Positions 1 to 10,299 of a stretch of 64,000 nt of DNA are shown here, one piece after another. Made by a program: the position numbers and the translations under genes. Under the pieces are notes generated by a model, which did not search any database, had not been told where the DNA came from, and was given only the letters and a program-made list of their open reading frames with translations. The stretch covers positions 248,001 through 312,000 of the forward strand of contig CAJUGV010000001.1 of the NCBI GenBank assembly GCA_910586505.1, written 5' to 3'. This DNA comes from an uncultured Paraprevotella sp. Its GTDB lineage: Bacteria > Bacteroidota > Bacteroidia > Bacteroidales > Bacteroidaceae. Position 1 is the first letter of the stretch; the number at the start of each line of letters is the position of its first letter.

Positions 1-732
<732 letters not shown>

Positions 733-744
733 ACATACGAAAAC

Positions 745-2013
745 ATGAAGATATTACTGTTAGGAAGCGGAGGGCGCGAACATGCCCTTGCCTGGAAAAT
801 AGCAAAGAGCAAAAAGGTGGAGCAACTGTTCATTGCACCGGGAAACGCAGGAACGGGCACGGTGGGTACGAACGTATCTCTCAAAGCCGATGATTTCGAA
901 GGCATCAGAACATTTGTACTCGACAAGCAGGTGGACATGGTGGTGGTAGGCCCCGAAGACCCGCTGGTAAAAGGTATCTACGACTTCTTCAAGAACGACC
1001 CGCAACTGAAGGATATTCCCGTCATCGGCCCTTCAAAACAAGGTGCAGTACTGGAGGGCAGCAAGGACTTTGCCAAAGCGTTCATGCAGCGTCACGGCAT
1101 ACCGACGGCCACTTACCGCACCTTTACGGGCGAGACACTGGAGGAAGGTCTGAAATTTCTGGAAACCCTGCAGGCTCCCTACGTCCTGAAAGCCGACGGC
1201 CTGTGTGCCGGCAAGGGTGTGCTCATCCTGCCTACGCTGGAGGAAGCGCGCAAGGAACTGAAAGAAATGCTTGGCGGCATGTTCGGTACGGCATCCTCCT
1301 CTGTAGTCATCGAAGAGTTCCTCAGCGGTATAGAATGCTCCGTATTCGTGCTCACCGACGGACAACACTATAAGATTCTGCCGGAAGCCAAAGACTACAA
1401 ACGAATCGGCGAACACGACACCGGACTGAATACCGGCGGCATGGGCAGCGTGTCACCCGTTCCGTTCGCCACCCCCGAATGGATGAAGAAAGTGGAAGAC
1501 CGGATTATCCGCCCTACGGTAGAAGGCTTAGCGGAAGAAGGCATCGATTACAAAGGCTTTATCTTCTTCGGGCTTATCAACGTCAACGGCGAGCCGATGG
1601 TCATCGAATATAACGTGCGTATGGGCGACCCGGAAACCGAAAGCGTCATGCTCCGCGTGAAGAGTGATTTGGTGGACCTTCTGGAAGGCGTGGCACAAGG
1701 CGACCTTGACCAACGCCGTATGGAAACGGACGAACGTAGCGCCGTGTGCGTCATGCTTGTATCCGGCGGCTATCCGGAAGCATATGAAAAAGGGTTCCCT
1801 ATCTCAGGGATTGAGGAGGTGGAAGACAGCATCGTCTTCCATGCCGGAACAACATTAAGGGACGGACAGGTCGTCACGGCCGGAGGACGTGTCATTGCAG
1901 TCAGCTCATACGGCAAGGATAAGGAAGAAGCGTTGAGACAATCTTTCTCGCAAGCGCAGAAAATCCGGTTCGAAAAGAAATATTTCCGTTCCGACATCGG
2001 TCAGGATCTATAA
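745..2013 (+). CDS. purD: Phosphoribosylamine--glycine ligase
   Basis: PurD (GAR synthetase) joins glycine to 5-phosphoribosylamine with ATP, the second step of purine synthesis in the cytosol. The 422-residue length is normal for the family. The N-terminal [12 protein letters not shown] motif (residues 7-18), the ATP-grasp loop [11 protein letters not shown] (149-159), [10 protein letters not shown] (228-237) and the metal-binding [12 protein letters not shown] (287-298) are all intact. It starts 12 bases after the S9 protease and is followed 4 bases later by a membrane protein gene, so it probably shares a transcript with both neighbours. Confidence 0.97.
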   Translation: MKILLLGSGGREHALAWKIAKSKKVEQLFIAPGNAGTGTVGTNVSLKADDFEGIRTFVLDKQVDMVVVGPEDPLVKGIYDFFKNDPQLKDIPVIGPSKQGAVLEGSKDFAKAFMQRHGIPTATYRTFTGETLEEGLKFLETLQAPYVLKADGLCAGKGVLILPTLEEARKELKEMLGGMFGTASSSVVIEEFLSGIECSVFVLTDGQHYKILPEAKDYKRIGEHDTGLNTGGMGSVSPVPFATPEWMKKVEDRIIRPTVEGLAEEGIDYKGFIFFGLINVNGEPMVIEYNVRMGDPETESVMLRVKSDLVDLLEGVAQGDLDQRRMETDERSAVCVMLVSGGYPEAYEKGFPISGIEEVEDSIVFHAGTTLRDGQVVTAGGRVIAVSSYGKDKEEALRQSFSQAQKIRFEKKYFRSDIGQDL

Positions 2014-2017
2014 GGTA

Positions 2018-2956
2018 ATGGAAAAAAGAAGATTCCAGAACAAAGTGGCAACGAGTGGCTTCACACTGCCCGTTGCCGCTTCTTTCACCACGTTATTATG
2101 GTGTGCGGAAGGAATCTATACCCTGAACAGGCTGTGGGGCTGGGTGCTGTGCGCTGTGATGACCTACCTGTGGATAGAAACCAACAACGCCTATTCGCTC
2201 CTCCGCATCCGCAGCAGACTTACATCGGCTATATTTGTATTTCTGACAGGATGTATGTTCAGTCTGCATCCGCTACAGGACAGTCTGTTTGTGTCTTGTC
2301 TCATGCTGGGTTCCTACTATCTTATATTTAAATCCTACCAACAAACCAACGTGTCGGTTTGCTTCCTCCACACTTTTCTCTGTATCGGCTTGGGAAGCCT
2401 GCTTTTCCCGCAGCTGCTTTATTTCGCACCATTCTATTTCTGGTATGCTTCCGTCTATCTCCGCTCGTTGACATGGCATTCATTCTGGGCCGGTCTGACC
2501 GGACTGATACTACCTTACTGGTTCATGGCCGGCTATGCTCTCTATACGGGGGAAATCAGTATACTGAAGGCACACTTCTGCGAATTGACAAACTTCCGGA
2601 CTTTCAGTCTTGAGACCTATCTCCAGCATCCTCCTTTGCAAGCCGCTATAATCGGACTTATCGTCATATTCAGCCTTGTGGCATCCATTCATTATATACG
2701 CACAAGTTTCAATGACAAGATACGCACGAGAATGTTCATGTACCTCATTCTCTTTCAAGAGTTTCTTATCACTCTCTTTCTGATTTTGCAACCGATGCAC
2801 TTCGGAATACTGTCCGGCCTGCTAATTATGAACTCGGCTCCTATTCTGTCCCATTTCTTTGCACTGACCGGAAGTAAACTCACCAATGCCGCATTTATCT
2901 TATTTCTTGTCCTATTTACCCTTCTATCCCTTCTGAATATATGGATACAGTTATAG
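2018..2956 (+). CDS. Multi-pass membrane protein, unknown function
   Basis: I do not recognise a named family. The 312-residue product is strongly hydrophobic along nearly its whole length, with roughly eight or more membrane segments (about 20-55, 68-130, 135-175, 210-232, 243-262, 267-310) and short polar loops. No catalytic motif is visible. It begins 4 bases after purD and overlaps the next gene (a VTT-domain protein) by 16 bases, so translational coupling with that gene is likely. Confidence 0.75.
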   Translation: MEKRRFQNKVATSGFTLPVAASFTTLLWCAEGIYTLNRLWGWVLCAVMTYLWIETNNAYSLLRIRSRLTSAIFVFLTGCMFSLHPLQDSLFVSCLMLGSYYLIFKSYQQTNVSVCFLHTFLCIGLGSLLFPQLLYFAPFYFWYASVYLRSLTWHSFWAGLTGLILPYWFMAGYALYTGEISILKAHFCELTNFRTFSLETYLQHPPLQAAIIGLIVIFSLVASIHYIRTSFNDKIRTRMFMYLILFQEFLITLFLILQPMHFGILSGLLIMNSAPILSHFFALTGSKLTNAAFILFLVLFTLLSLLNIWIQL

Positions 2957-3396
2957 ACTTTCTGATGCAATACGGATATTGGGGAATGTTCCTGGCGGCT
3001 TTTCTGGCAGCCAGCGTCCTGCCGTTCAGTTCGGAAACCGTTATGGTCGGCTTACAACTGGCCGGCTTAGACCCGATGCTCCTCCTCTTATGGGGAACAG
3101 TCGGCAATGTGGGAGGCAGCATGTTCAACTACTGTCTCGGACGCCTCGGACGCATGGAATGGATAGAAAAATATCTGCATGTGAAACGCGAAAGTGTAGA
3201 GAAAGCGCAACATTGGATGGAGCGAAAAGGAGCATGGGTAGGCGGTATCATGTGTGTAATACCGGTGATCGGCGACGGCATCTCCGTAGCACTCGGATTT
3301 ATGCGAGCCAACTGGCTTATCTGTCTCATCTCCATCACCATCGGTAAACTGGCGCGTTACGCCATCCTGCTTTACTCCGTTACTTTATTTAATTGA
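2941..3396 (+). CDS. VTT/DedA-superfamily (YqaA-like) membrane protein
   Basis: A 151-residue membrane protein of the SNARE-associated/VTT superfamily, closest by eye to the short YqaA group. The family features E(T)xMV near residues 31-35 and the G-x-x-x-G-rich stretch around GTVGNVGGSMFNYCLGR (49-65) are present, as is the re-entrant motif near VIPVIGDG (112-119). DedA-superfamily proteins are linked to lipid scrambling and membrane-potential maintenance; the role of this subgroup is not settled. The start lies inside the preceding gene (16-base overlap). Confidence 0.8.
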   Translation: MDTVIDFLMQYGYWGMFLAAFLAASVLPFSSETVMVGLQLAGLDPMLLLLWGTVGNVGGSMFNYCLGRLGRMEWIEKYLHVKRESVEKAQHWMERKGAWVGGIMCVIPVIGDGISVALGFMRANWLICLISITIGKLARYAILLYSVTLFN

Positions 3397-3398
3397 AT

Positions 3399-4274
3399 AT
3401 GAAACATTATTTCAACACACTACTTCTGGCAGCGTGTCTCGGTAGCCTCATCGGATGCCGACAGGCAGGTACCGCCGACAATGAAAGAACCCGAAAAGAA
3501 ACCATCACCGTCTCCATCGAACCCCTTCGATATATAGCCGGACAAATAGCCGGAGAACATTTCAACATAGAAACCTTTGTTCCGAAAGGAAGTAGCCCCG
3601 AAACATACGAACCGACCCCGCTTCAGATGATGAAGCTCACCGAAAGCCTCGCCTTTTTCGAAATAGGCGGACTGGGCTTTGAACGTACATGGCTCGACAA
3701 ACTCCGGCAAACCAATCCTAAGCTTCCGTTCGTCAGGACATCAAATGGAATCACACGTCTCAACGGACACCACCACGACTCCCATCGGGAAATTGAAAGC
3801 GACCCTCACGTATGGACAACCCCCGATAATATGAAAGTCATTGCGAAAAACATCTGCGCCTCTTTATGCCAGATAGATACGGCAAGTGCCGGTGACTTCA
3901 AAAAGAACCTGCAAAAAACACTGGCAGAGCTGCAATCTTTGGACGACAGCCTGCACGCACTCACCGACACATTAGACACAAGAGCTTTTCTTATCTATCA
4001 TCCGACTCTTACCTACTTCGCCCACGCTTACGGACTGACACAAATTCCGATGGAAGCCGACGGCAAAGAACCGTCTCCCGGACAACTGGCCGGACTTATC
4101 GCAACCTGCAAAGAGAAACAAGTACGCATTATTTTCGTACAACAGGAGTTCGACCTTGACAATGCGGAACTCATCGCGAGGGAAACCGGCACCCGTATCG
4201 TAAATATCAATCCGCTCTCTTACGAATGGAAGAAAGAAATGCTGAACATAGCGAAAACACTGCACGCACAATGA
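3399..4274 (+). CDS. Zn/Mn-type ABC transporter substrate-binding lipoprotein
   Basis: A 291-residue ZnuA/TroA-type periplasmic metal-binding protein. I chose the ATG at 3399 rather than the TTG two codons earlier because it gives a clean lipoprotein signal with lipobox Cys20 (SLIGC). A His-rich loop (HHH at 124-126, His129) precedes DPHVW (His137), a usual metal ligand. The first ligand position of the family, normally a His in a G-x-x-P-H motif, reads GSSPETYEP here, so Glu68 replaces the His. It overlaps the ATPase gene by 4 bases (ATGA). It should deliver Zn(II) or Mn(II) to a permease that is not encoded next to it. Confidence 0.88.
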   Translation: MKHYFNTLLLAACLGSLIGCRQAGTADNERTRKETITVSIEPLRYIAGQIAGEHFNIETFVPKGSSPETYEPTPLQMMKLTESLAFFEIGGLGFERTWLDKLRQTNPKLPFVRTSNGITRLNGHHHDSHREIESDPHVWTTPDNMKVIAKNICASLCQIDTASAGDFKKNLQKTLAELQSLDDSLHALTDTLDTRAFLIYHPTLTYFAHAYGLTQIPMEADGKEPSPGQLAGLIATCKEKQVRIIFVQQEFDLDNAELIARETGTRIVNINPLSYEWKKEMLNIAKTLHAQ

Positions 4275-5029
4275 AAGCACCCCTCATACAACTGGAGCAT
4301 ATACATACAGGATACGACGGAAAACAAGTATTGCGCGACATCAACCTGACGGTCCACACCCATGATTTCCTGGGTATCATCGGCCCCAACGGAGGTGGGA
4401 AAACCACATTGGTGAAAACCATTCTCGGACTTAAAAAGCCCCACTCCGGAACCATCACGTTCTTCCGCAACGGCCAACCTGTCCCATCCATCCGGATGGG
4501 TTATCTGCCGCAATATAACAAATTAGATAAGAAGTTCCCGATATCCGTGTATGAAGTCATACTCTCAGGCCTGCGCAAAAGCCCGTGGAAACGCTACTCG
4601 AAAGAACAACACCAGGCCGTAGAAGACATGCTCCTTCTCATGGGGCTGGACACCCTGGCCCACCAACCGATAGCCCATCTCAGCGGAGGACAGTTACAAC
4701 GCGCCCTCCTCGGCCGGGCCATTATTTCCCGGCCGGAAGTAGTCATACTGGACGAACCCAACACTTACATCGATAAATGCTACGAGGCACAACTCTATCA
4801 GTTACTGGAAGAAATAAACCGCGAATGCGCCATTATCCTTGTAAGTCACGATTTAGGGTCCGTACTGCAAAACGTACATTCCATAGCCTGCGTAAACGAA
4901 ACACTCGACTACCATCCCGATACGGAACTTCCCGAAGGATGGCTGGATGAAAAGTTCAACTGTCCGATCGACCTTGTGGGACACGGCAGTTTTCCCCATC
5001 GCGTATTAAAATGTCACAAACATAGTTAA
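4271..5029 (+). CDS. Metal ABC transporter ATP-binding protein
   Basis: A 252-residue ABC ATPase of the ZnuC/MntB type. I start it at the ATGA overlap with the binding-protein gene (4271); a longer in-frame start at 4226 lies well inside that gene and adds a polar extension unlike the family. Walker A is GPNGGGKTT (38-46), the signature is LSGGQ (137-141), Walker B ends LDEP (160-163) with Glu162, and the H-loop His is in LVSHDLGS. The D-loop reads NTYID rather than the common TTGVD. It would energise uptake with the upstream lipoprotein, but no membrane permease follows. Confidence 0.9.
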   Translation: MKAPLIQLEHIHTGYDGKQVLRDINLTVHTHDFLGIIGPNGGGKTTLVKTILGLKKPHSGTITFFRNGQPVPSIRMGYLPQYNKLDKKFPISVYEVILSGLRKSPWKRYSKEQHQAVEDMLLLMGLDTLAHQPIAHLSGGQLQRALLGRAIISRPEVVILDEPNTYIDKCYEAQLYQLLEEINRECAIILVSHDLGSVLQNVHSIACVNETLDYHPDTELPEGWLDEKFNCPIDLVGHGSFPHRVLKCHKHS

Positions 5030-5086
5030 AACGGGCAAAATCCGCTTAAAGTTAGGAAAAGAACCGCATAAAAAAGAAAAAGTTAC

Positions 5087-5094
5087 TAATTTTG
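5087..5094 (+). promoter_or_regulatory. Bacteroides -7 promoter box upstream of the DUF2723 gene
   Basis: TAATTTTG matches the TAnnTTTG -7 consensus for the primary sigma factor of Bacteroides and lies 43 bases before the start codon. I see no convincing -33 element. Confidence 0.55.
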
Positions 5095-5136
5095 CACGCA
5101 AACAGAGAATAACAAAAATAAAATAATAACAACAAG

Positions 5137-8100
5137 ATGAAACAGTTCAAACTTGTAAACACCCTGATGGGATGGATTACATTTGCCATTGCCGCTTGGG
5201 TCTACTGTTCCACAGTGGAGCCGACCGCAAGTTTCTGGGACTGTCCGGAATTTATCACCACCGGTTATAAACTGGAAGTAGGACATCCTCCCGGCGCACC
5301 GTTCTTTATGCTCACAGCCAATCTTTTTTCGCAATTTACCTCAGATCCTACCCGTGTAGCCCTGATGGTAAACATCATGTCGGCCCTGATGAGTGCCGGT
5401 TGTATCCTGTTTCTGTTCTGGAGCATCACACACCTGACACGCAAATTGATCTGCAGTGACTATGACCACATGACACCGGCCAAGCTTGTTACCATCGAGG
5501 CAAGCGGTCTGACGGGTGCCCTTGTCTATACTTTCAGCGACACCTTCTGGTTCAGCGCCGTGGAAGGCGAGGTATATGCCTATTCCTCCTTATTTACGGC
5601 AACGGTATTCTGGCTGATCCTGAAATGGGAAGAGCATGCCGATGAGCCGCACAGCGACCGCTGGCTCGTACTGATAGCCTACCTTACGGGATTATCCATC
5701 GGCGTACACCTGCTCAACCTGCTATGCCTGCCGGCCATTGTACTTATCTGGTATTACAAAAAAAATCCCGATGCCAATCTGAAAGGCTCACTCATGGCCC
5801 TGATCGCCTCATTCATTCTGGTGACAGCCGTTCTGTACGGCATTGTGCCGGGCATCGTTAAAGTAGGCGGATGGTTCGAACTGTTCTTCGTCAACACGCT
5901 GGGCATGCCTTTCAACACAGGGCTTATCTGCTACATTATCTGCCTGACGGCTTCCGTGCTGTGGGCCATACGCGAAACGATTGTTCAGAAAAACATCCGT
6001 CGTATGAACGGCTCTTATCTGCTGGCCGTCGGTATGCTGGGTATCCCCTTCTACGGTTACGGATGGAGCAGTTTCTTCATCGGCATCATCGTGTTGGGCG
6101 CCCTGGCTTTCATTTTCAGTCGTAAAGTACAAGGCAGACCACTCATCAGTCCGCGCGTGATGAACACTTCGCTGCTGTGCATGCTGATGATCATGATAGG
6201 CTATTCCACGTATGCCGTCATCGTCATACGCTCCACAGCCAATCCCCCCATGGACCAAAACTCTCCGGAAGACATTTTCACCTTGGGAAAATACCTGAAC
6301 CGTGAACAGTACGGAAGCCGCCCCTTGTTCTACGGACAGGCCTACACCTCAAAAATAGCATACAAGACGCAAGACGGCTACTGCATTCCGCAATACAAGG
6401 AAGGAGCACCTGTCTACCAGCGTGTAGAGAAACACAGTGCGGACGAAAAGGACTCCTACCGCATCGTATATCATGACAGGGAGCCCATTTACGCGCAAAA
6501 CATGATGTTCCCGCGCATGTACTCCGACCGTCCGGAGCATGTCAGAGCTTACGAAAACTGGATGGGAGGCGTACAAGGCAGTACCGTGCCTTACGACCAA
6601 TGCGGACAAATGGTGACGGTTAAAGTTCCGTCGCAACTGGAAAACCTCCGCTTCTTCTTCAGTTACCAGCTCAATTTCATGTACTGGCGGTATTTCATGT
6701 GGAACTTTGCCGGACGTCAGAACGACATACAGGGTCATGGAGAACCGGAACACGGCAACTGGATCACCGGTATTCCGTTTATCGACAACGCACGTCTGGG
6801 AGATCAGAGTAAACTACCGTCCGAACTGAAGAATAACAAAGGGCGCAACGCATTCTACTGCCTCCCCCTGCTGCTGGGCCTTATCGGACTTTTCTGGCAG
6901 GCTTACAAGAACCAGGAAGGAGTGCGTCAGTTCTGGGTTGTATTTTTCCTCTTCTTCATGACCGGACTGGCCATCGTTATCTATCTTAACCAAACTCCTC
7001 TGCAGCCCCGCGAACGCGACTACGCCTACGCCGGCTCGTTCTATGCCTTCGCCATCTGGGTAGGTATGGGAGTAGCCGCCCTCATAGACGGGTTGAAACG
7101 GTTACGACTGCCGGAGCTTCCTACTGCCGTACTCACCGGCCTGCTCTGCCTGCTCGTCCCCATACAGATGGCCGGACAGACATGGAATGACCACGACCGC
7201 AGCGAACGATACACCTGTCGCGACTTCGGACAGAACTATCTGTACTCAATAGACGAAAAGGGAAATCCCGTCATCTTCACCAACGGTGACAACGACACAT
7301 TCCCTCTATGGTACAATCAGGACACGGAAGGCGTAAGAACCGATGCGAGGGTATGCAACCTGAGCTATCTGCAAACAGACTGGTACATCGACCAGATGCG
7401 CCAGCCTGCCTACGACTCACCGTCGCTGCCTATAAGCTGGAACCGTCTGCAATATGTGACCGGCACGCGCGAGGGAATCCCCGTACAGCCCGACGCACTC
7501 AAGCAAGTATTAGATTACTATAAGGATAGTCCGGAAGACCTGAAAGAGATGTTAGGAGAGAATCCCTACGAACTGAAAAACGTCATCAAGCATTGGGTGC
7601 TGAATGACAACCCCGACTTGCAGATATTCCCCACAGACAGCCTCGTAGTGACAGTGGACAAGGAAGCCGTAAAGCGCTCAGGCATGATGATTGCCGGCGA
7701 TTCGATCCCCGATGTCATGCATATTTCACTGAAAGGGAAACGTGCCGTTTACAAAAGCGAGCTCATGATGCTCGAAATGATCTCTCAGGCCAACTGGGAA
7801 CGTCCGCTCTACATGTCCATGACAGTGGGTGCCGACAACTACGGCCATCTCGGAGACAACTTTGTACAGGAAGGACTTGCAAGCCGCATCACGCCTTTCA
7901 ACACGAAGAAAAGCGGACGCACCGTCGACACCCGACGGATGTACGATAATGTGATGAACAAGTTCAAATACGGAGGACTGAAAGAGAATCCGGACATCTA
8001 CCTTGACGAGACAGTCATCCGCATGTGCTACACACACCGGCGCCTCTTCAACCAACTGGCACAGGAACTGCTTAAAGAAGGCGAGAAAGAAAAAGCATTG

Positions 8101-8451
8101 AAAGTACTGCAACGCGCTGAAGAAGAAATACCAGCTTCCGTCGTGCCTCATGAAGCATTCTACGGACATTCCATCGAACTGGCAGATGCCTGGGCCACAC
8201 TGGGGCATAAGGCGGAAGCCGAAAAACTGCTCAATGATGTGAGCCGTCAGGCCGGCGAATACCTGGAATGGTATCTGAGTCTGGGCAGCGGCCAGCTTCA
8301 GAACTCCTCAAGGGAGTGTATGATGCAGCTTTATGTCCTTAACGACGTATCCAGAATCTGGGAAAAGATAGACGGCACGAAAGCCGAGGCCATCCACAAG
8401 GCTCTCAACGACTATGCGATGCGCTGTCAGGAGAAAGGTATGACGTTCTAA
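5137..8451 (+). CDS. DUF2723 membrane protein, probable protein O-mannosyltransferase relative
   Basis: A 1104-residue protein with an N-terminal DUF2723 domain: about twelve hydrophobic segments in residues 1-380 and further ones near 570-690. The first loop carries TVEPTASFWDCPEF (26-39) and GHPPGAPFF (48-56), the acidic and Gly/Pro-rich conserved region of this family. The rest of the chain is soluble and ends in a helical, TPR-like stretch (about 960-1060). Human TMEM260, also DUF2723, is a protein O-mannosyltransferase; transfer of that function here is inference. A polysaccharide deacetylase gene follows 25 bases later. Confidence 0.85.
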   Translation: MKQFKLVNTLMGWITFAIAAWVYCSTVEPTASFWDCPEFITTGYKLEVGHPPGAPFFMLTANLFSQFTSDPTRVALMVNIMSALMSAGCILFLFWSITHLTRKLICSDYDHMTPAKLVTIEASGLTGALVYTFSDTFWFSAVEGEVYAYSSLFTATVFWLILKWEEHADEPHSDRWLVLIAYLTGLSIGVHLLNLLCLPAIVLIWYYKKNPDANLKGSLMALIASFILVTAVLYGIVPGIVKVGGWFELFFVNTLGMPFNTGLICYIICLTASVLWAIRETIVQKNIRRMNGSYLLAVGMLGIPFYGYGWSSFFIGIIVLGALAFIFSRKVQGRPLISPRVMNTSLLCMLMIMIGYSTYAVIVIRSTANPPMDQNSPEDIFTLGKYLNREQYGSRPLFYGQAYTSKIAYKTQDGYCIPQYKEGAPVYQRVEKHSADEKDSYRIVYHDREPIYAQNMMFPRMYSDRPEHVRAYENWMGGVQGSTVPYDQCGQMVTVKVPSQLENLRFFFSYQLNFMYWRYFMWNFAGRQNDIQGHGEPEHGNWITGIPFIDNARLGDQSKLPSELKNNKGRNAFYCLPLLLGLIGLFWQAYKNQEGVRQFWVVFFLFFMTGLAIVIYLNQTPLQPRERDYAYAGSFYAFAIWVGMGVAALIDGLKRLRLPELPTAVLTGLLCLLVPIQMAGQTWNDHDRSERYTCRDFGQNYLYSIDEKGNPVIFTNGDNDTFPLWYNQDTEGVRTDARVCNLSYLQTDWYIDQMRQPAYDSPSLPISWNRLQYVTGTREGIPVQPDALKQVLDYYKDSPEDLKEMLGENPYELKNVIKHWVLNDNPDLQIFPTDSLVVTVDKEAVKRSGMMIAGDSIPDVMHISLKGKRAVYKSELMMLEMISQANWERPLYMSMTVGADNYGHLGDNFVQEGLASRITPFNTKKSGRTVDTRRMYDNVMNKFKYGGLKENPDIYLDETVIRMCYTHRRLFNQLAQELLKEGEKEKALKVLQRAEEEIPASVVPHEAFYGHSIELADAWATLGHKAEAEKLLNDVSRQAGEYLEWYLSLGSGQLQNSSRECMMQLYVLNDVSRIWEKIDGTKAEAIHKALNDYAMRCQEKGMTF

Positions 8452-8476
8452 CCAAGTCTGAAAGCAAAAGATAATC

Positions 8477-9088
8477 ATGTTTATAGAACAGCCTGCGGTA
8501 TTTCTCCGTTTACTTTATCCGAAAGCCATCTGGCGGATGAGCAGGAAGAAAAAAGCGGTCTATCTCACATTCGATGACGGACCGATACCCGAAGCCACTC
8601 CGTTTGTACTCGACACACTGGAGCAATTCGGCATCAAGGCTACTTTTTTCATGGTAGGTGACAACGTGCGCAAACATCCCGACATCTACCGGATGGTCGT
8701 GGAGCGCGGGCACCGCATCGGAAACCATACATTCAACCATATCGGCGGGTTCAGTAACTCGAGCAAGGACTATCTGGAAAACGCAGACAAGGCCAACCGC
8801 CTGCTGCAGACCAACCTCTTCAGGCCGCCTCACGGATGGATGCGGTTCTTACAATTCAAACTGCTGCGCAAACACTACCGTATCGTCATGTGGGACCTGG
8901 TGACGCGCGATTACAGCAAACGGCTGACGGCAAAGGACGTGGTGAACAACGTGAAACGCTACACACGCAACGGCTCCATCATCACATTCCACGACTCGGT
9001 TAAAAGCATCGAGAAACTGAGAACGGCCTTGCCGGAAGCATTGCAATGGCTCAAAGAACAAGGATATGAATTCAAGGTGATTGAATAA
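8477..9088 (+). CDS. NodB-type polysaccharide deacetylase
   Basis: A 203-residue carbohydrate esterase 4 (NodB homology) domain protein. The five family motifs are visible: TFDDGP (Asp base and metal ligand Asp), GHRIGNHTFNH (metal His pair), RPPHGW, the MWDLVTRD region, and ITFHDS (catalytic His). Such enzymes remove N- or O-acetyl groups from peptidoglycan, chitin-like or exported polysaccharides. No signal peptide is obvious; the N-terminus is a short hydrophobic/basic stretch. It sits 25 bases after the DUF2723 gene and 11 bases before queG, so the three are probably co-transcribed. Confidence 0.9.
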   Translation: MFIEQPAVFLRLLYPKAIWRMSRKKKAVYLTFDDGPIPEATPFVLDTLEQFGIKATFFMVGDNVRKHPDIYRMVVERGHRIGNHTFNHIGGFSNSSKDYLENADKANRLLQTNLFRPPHGWMRFLQFKLLRKHYRIVMWDLVTRDYSKRLTAKDVVNNVKRYTRNGSIITFHDSVKSIEKLRTALPEALQWLKEQGYEFKVIE

Positions 9089-9099
9089 ACGAACGTCAG

Positions 9100-10095
9100 A
9101 TGGCAGAAACCGAACACATACTTTCCGCTACACAAATAAAAGCCGGGGCCGAAAGCCTCGGCTTTTATGCTTGCGGACTCGCACCGGCTGGGGCCATACC
9201 TGCCGCACATTCCGCGTTCTTCAGGCAATGGACCGCTCAAGGATGCCATGCCGGAATGGACTACATGACACGGCATGAAGAAAAACGCCTCGACCCTCGC
9301 CTGCTGGCCGAAGGATGCCAAACGGTAGTCAGCGTGGCCCTGAACTATTATCCGGCCACCCCTATTCCTCCGGACCGGCTCCAGCTCTCGTGGTATGCCT
9401 ACGGACAGGATTACCACGACGTGATGCGCGCCAAATTGCAAAGCCTGCTCGACATGCTGAAAAAACAAAACCCCGGAACCGGACTGGAAGGACGGGCGTT
9501 CTGCGACACCGCACCCATACTCGAACGCTTCTGGGCCTGGCGGTGCGGACTGGGTTGGATCGGGCGCCATACGCAACTTGTCATCCCCCGATGCGGAAGC
9601 GCATTCTTCCTCGGCGAACTCCTTCTCAACCTGCCGGCCGACCGTTATGACGAACCGCTTGCCGTCTCCGGCTGCGGACAATGCACCCGATGCAGGGAGG
9701 CCTGCCCCACCCATGCCCTTTCTCCTGAAGGCGGACTGGACGCACGGTTGTGCCTGAGCTATCAGACCGTCGAAAACCGGAGAGACATCACACCGGCCCT
9801 GGCGGAAAAGATGTATCCGTACTTCTACGGCTGCGACCGTTGCCTGCGCGCCTGCCCCCATCTGCACAATGCCTCCCCCTCCACGGAATCCGCATTCACT
9901 CCCCGGCAGGAACTGCTGAATGCTACGGAAAAAGACTGGATGAATCTCACCGTTGAACAATATCGCGCATGGTTTAAAGGTTCTGCCGTAAAAAGAGCCA
10001 AATACGCAGGACTCGTCCGCAACCTCAAAGCGATATGCGACCACAAGGACAAGCATGGATCGCAGGAGGACTTGGACAAAAAGAAAAATACATGA
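9100..10095 (+). CDS. queG: Epoxyqueuosine reductase
   Basis: QueG reduces epoxyqueuosine to queuosine in tRNA (Asp, Asn, His, Tyr), using cobalamin and two [4Fe-4S] clusters. The 331-residue chain has the proposed catalytic Asp136 (CDTAPILER), GWIGRHT, and two ferredoxin-like cysteine sets: C192, C195, C198, C202 and C245, C248, C252, with C218 between them. This is the last step of queuosine synthesis; queA, the preceding step, is also in the window (minus strand, 31.2-32.2 kb). A long palindrome that probably ends the transcript lies 55 bases downstream. Confidence 0.95.
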   Translation: MAETEHILSATQIKAGAESLGFYACGLAPAGAIPAAHSAFFRQWTAQGCHAGMDYMTRHEEKRLDPRLLAEGCQTVVSVALNYYPATPIPPDRLQLSWYAYGQDYHDVMRAKLQSLLDMLKKQNPGTGLEGRAFCDTAPILERFWAWRCGLGWIGRHTQLVIPRCGSAFFLGELLLNLPADRYDEPLAVSGCGQCTRCREACPTHALSPEGGLDARLCLSYQTVENRRDITPALAEKMYPYFYGCDRCLRACPHLHNASPSTESAFTPRQELLNATEKDWMNLTVEQYRAWFKGSAVKRAKYAGLVRNLKAICDHKDKHGSQEDLDKKKNT

Positions 10096-10150
10096 CATAT
10101 TCCCGGGAAGAGAACTTCCCCCAAAAATCATGCGGACGACACAAAAAAAC

Positions 10151-10204
10151 ACTGCGCTTCATTTTAAAAAATCAAGAGCATGGTTTTTTAAAATGAAGCG
10201 CAGT
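10151..10204. terminator. Perfect 21-bp palindrome, bidirectional terminator
   Basis: Arms 10151-10171 and 10184-10204 are exact reverse complements (21 bp), with a 12-base loop. Each arm holds a GC-rich outer part (ACTGCGCTTC) and an A/T run next to the loop. It sits between queG (+) and the minus-strand glycan-binding fragment, so it can serve both converging transcripts. It also resembles the other long AT-rich palindromes in the window. Confidence 0.7.
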
Positions 10205-10299
10205 ATTTCTTTCCGTACATATACACAGCCCCAGGCCATGTGCACGCTCTATTTTCACCCGCACTGAAATCCGGACAAATTCCGGAGGCAGGACGAACT

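Noticed and set aside
4226..4270. Upstream in-frame start for the metal ABC ATPase
   Set aside because: The extension lies inside the binding-protein gene and adds a polar segment foreign to the family; the ATGA overlap start at 4271 fits the operon.
8959..10152. Long minus-strand open frame (397 codons) opposite queG
   Set aside because: queG on the plus strand has all catalytic and cluster residues; the antisense frame has no family likeness and is a shadow of G/C-rich codons.
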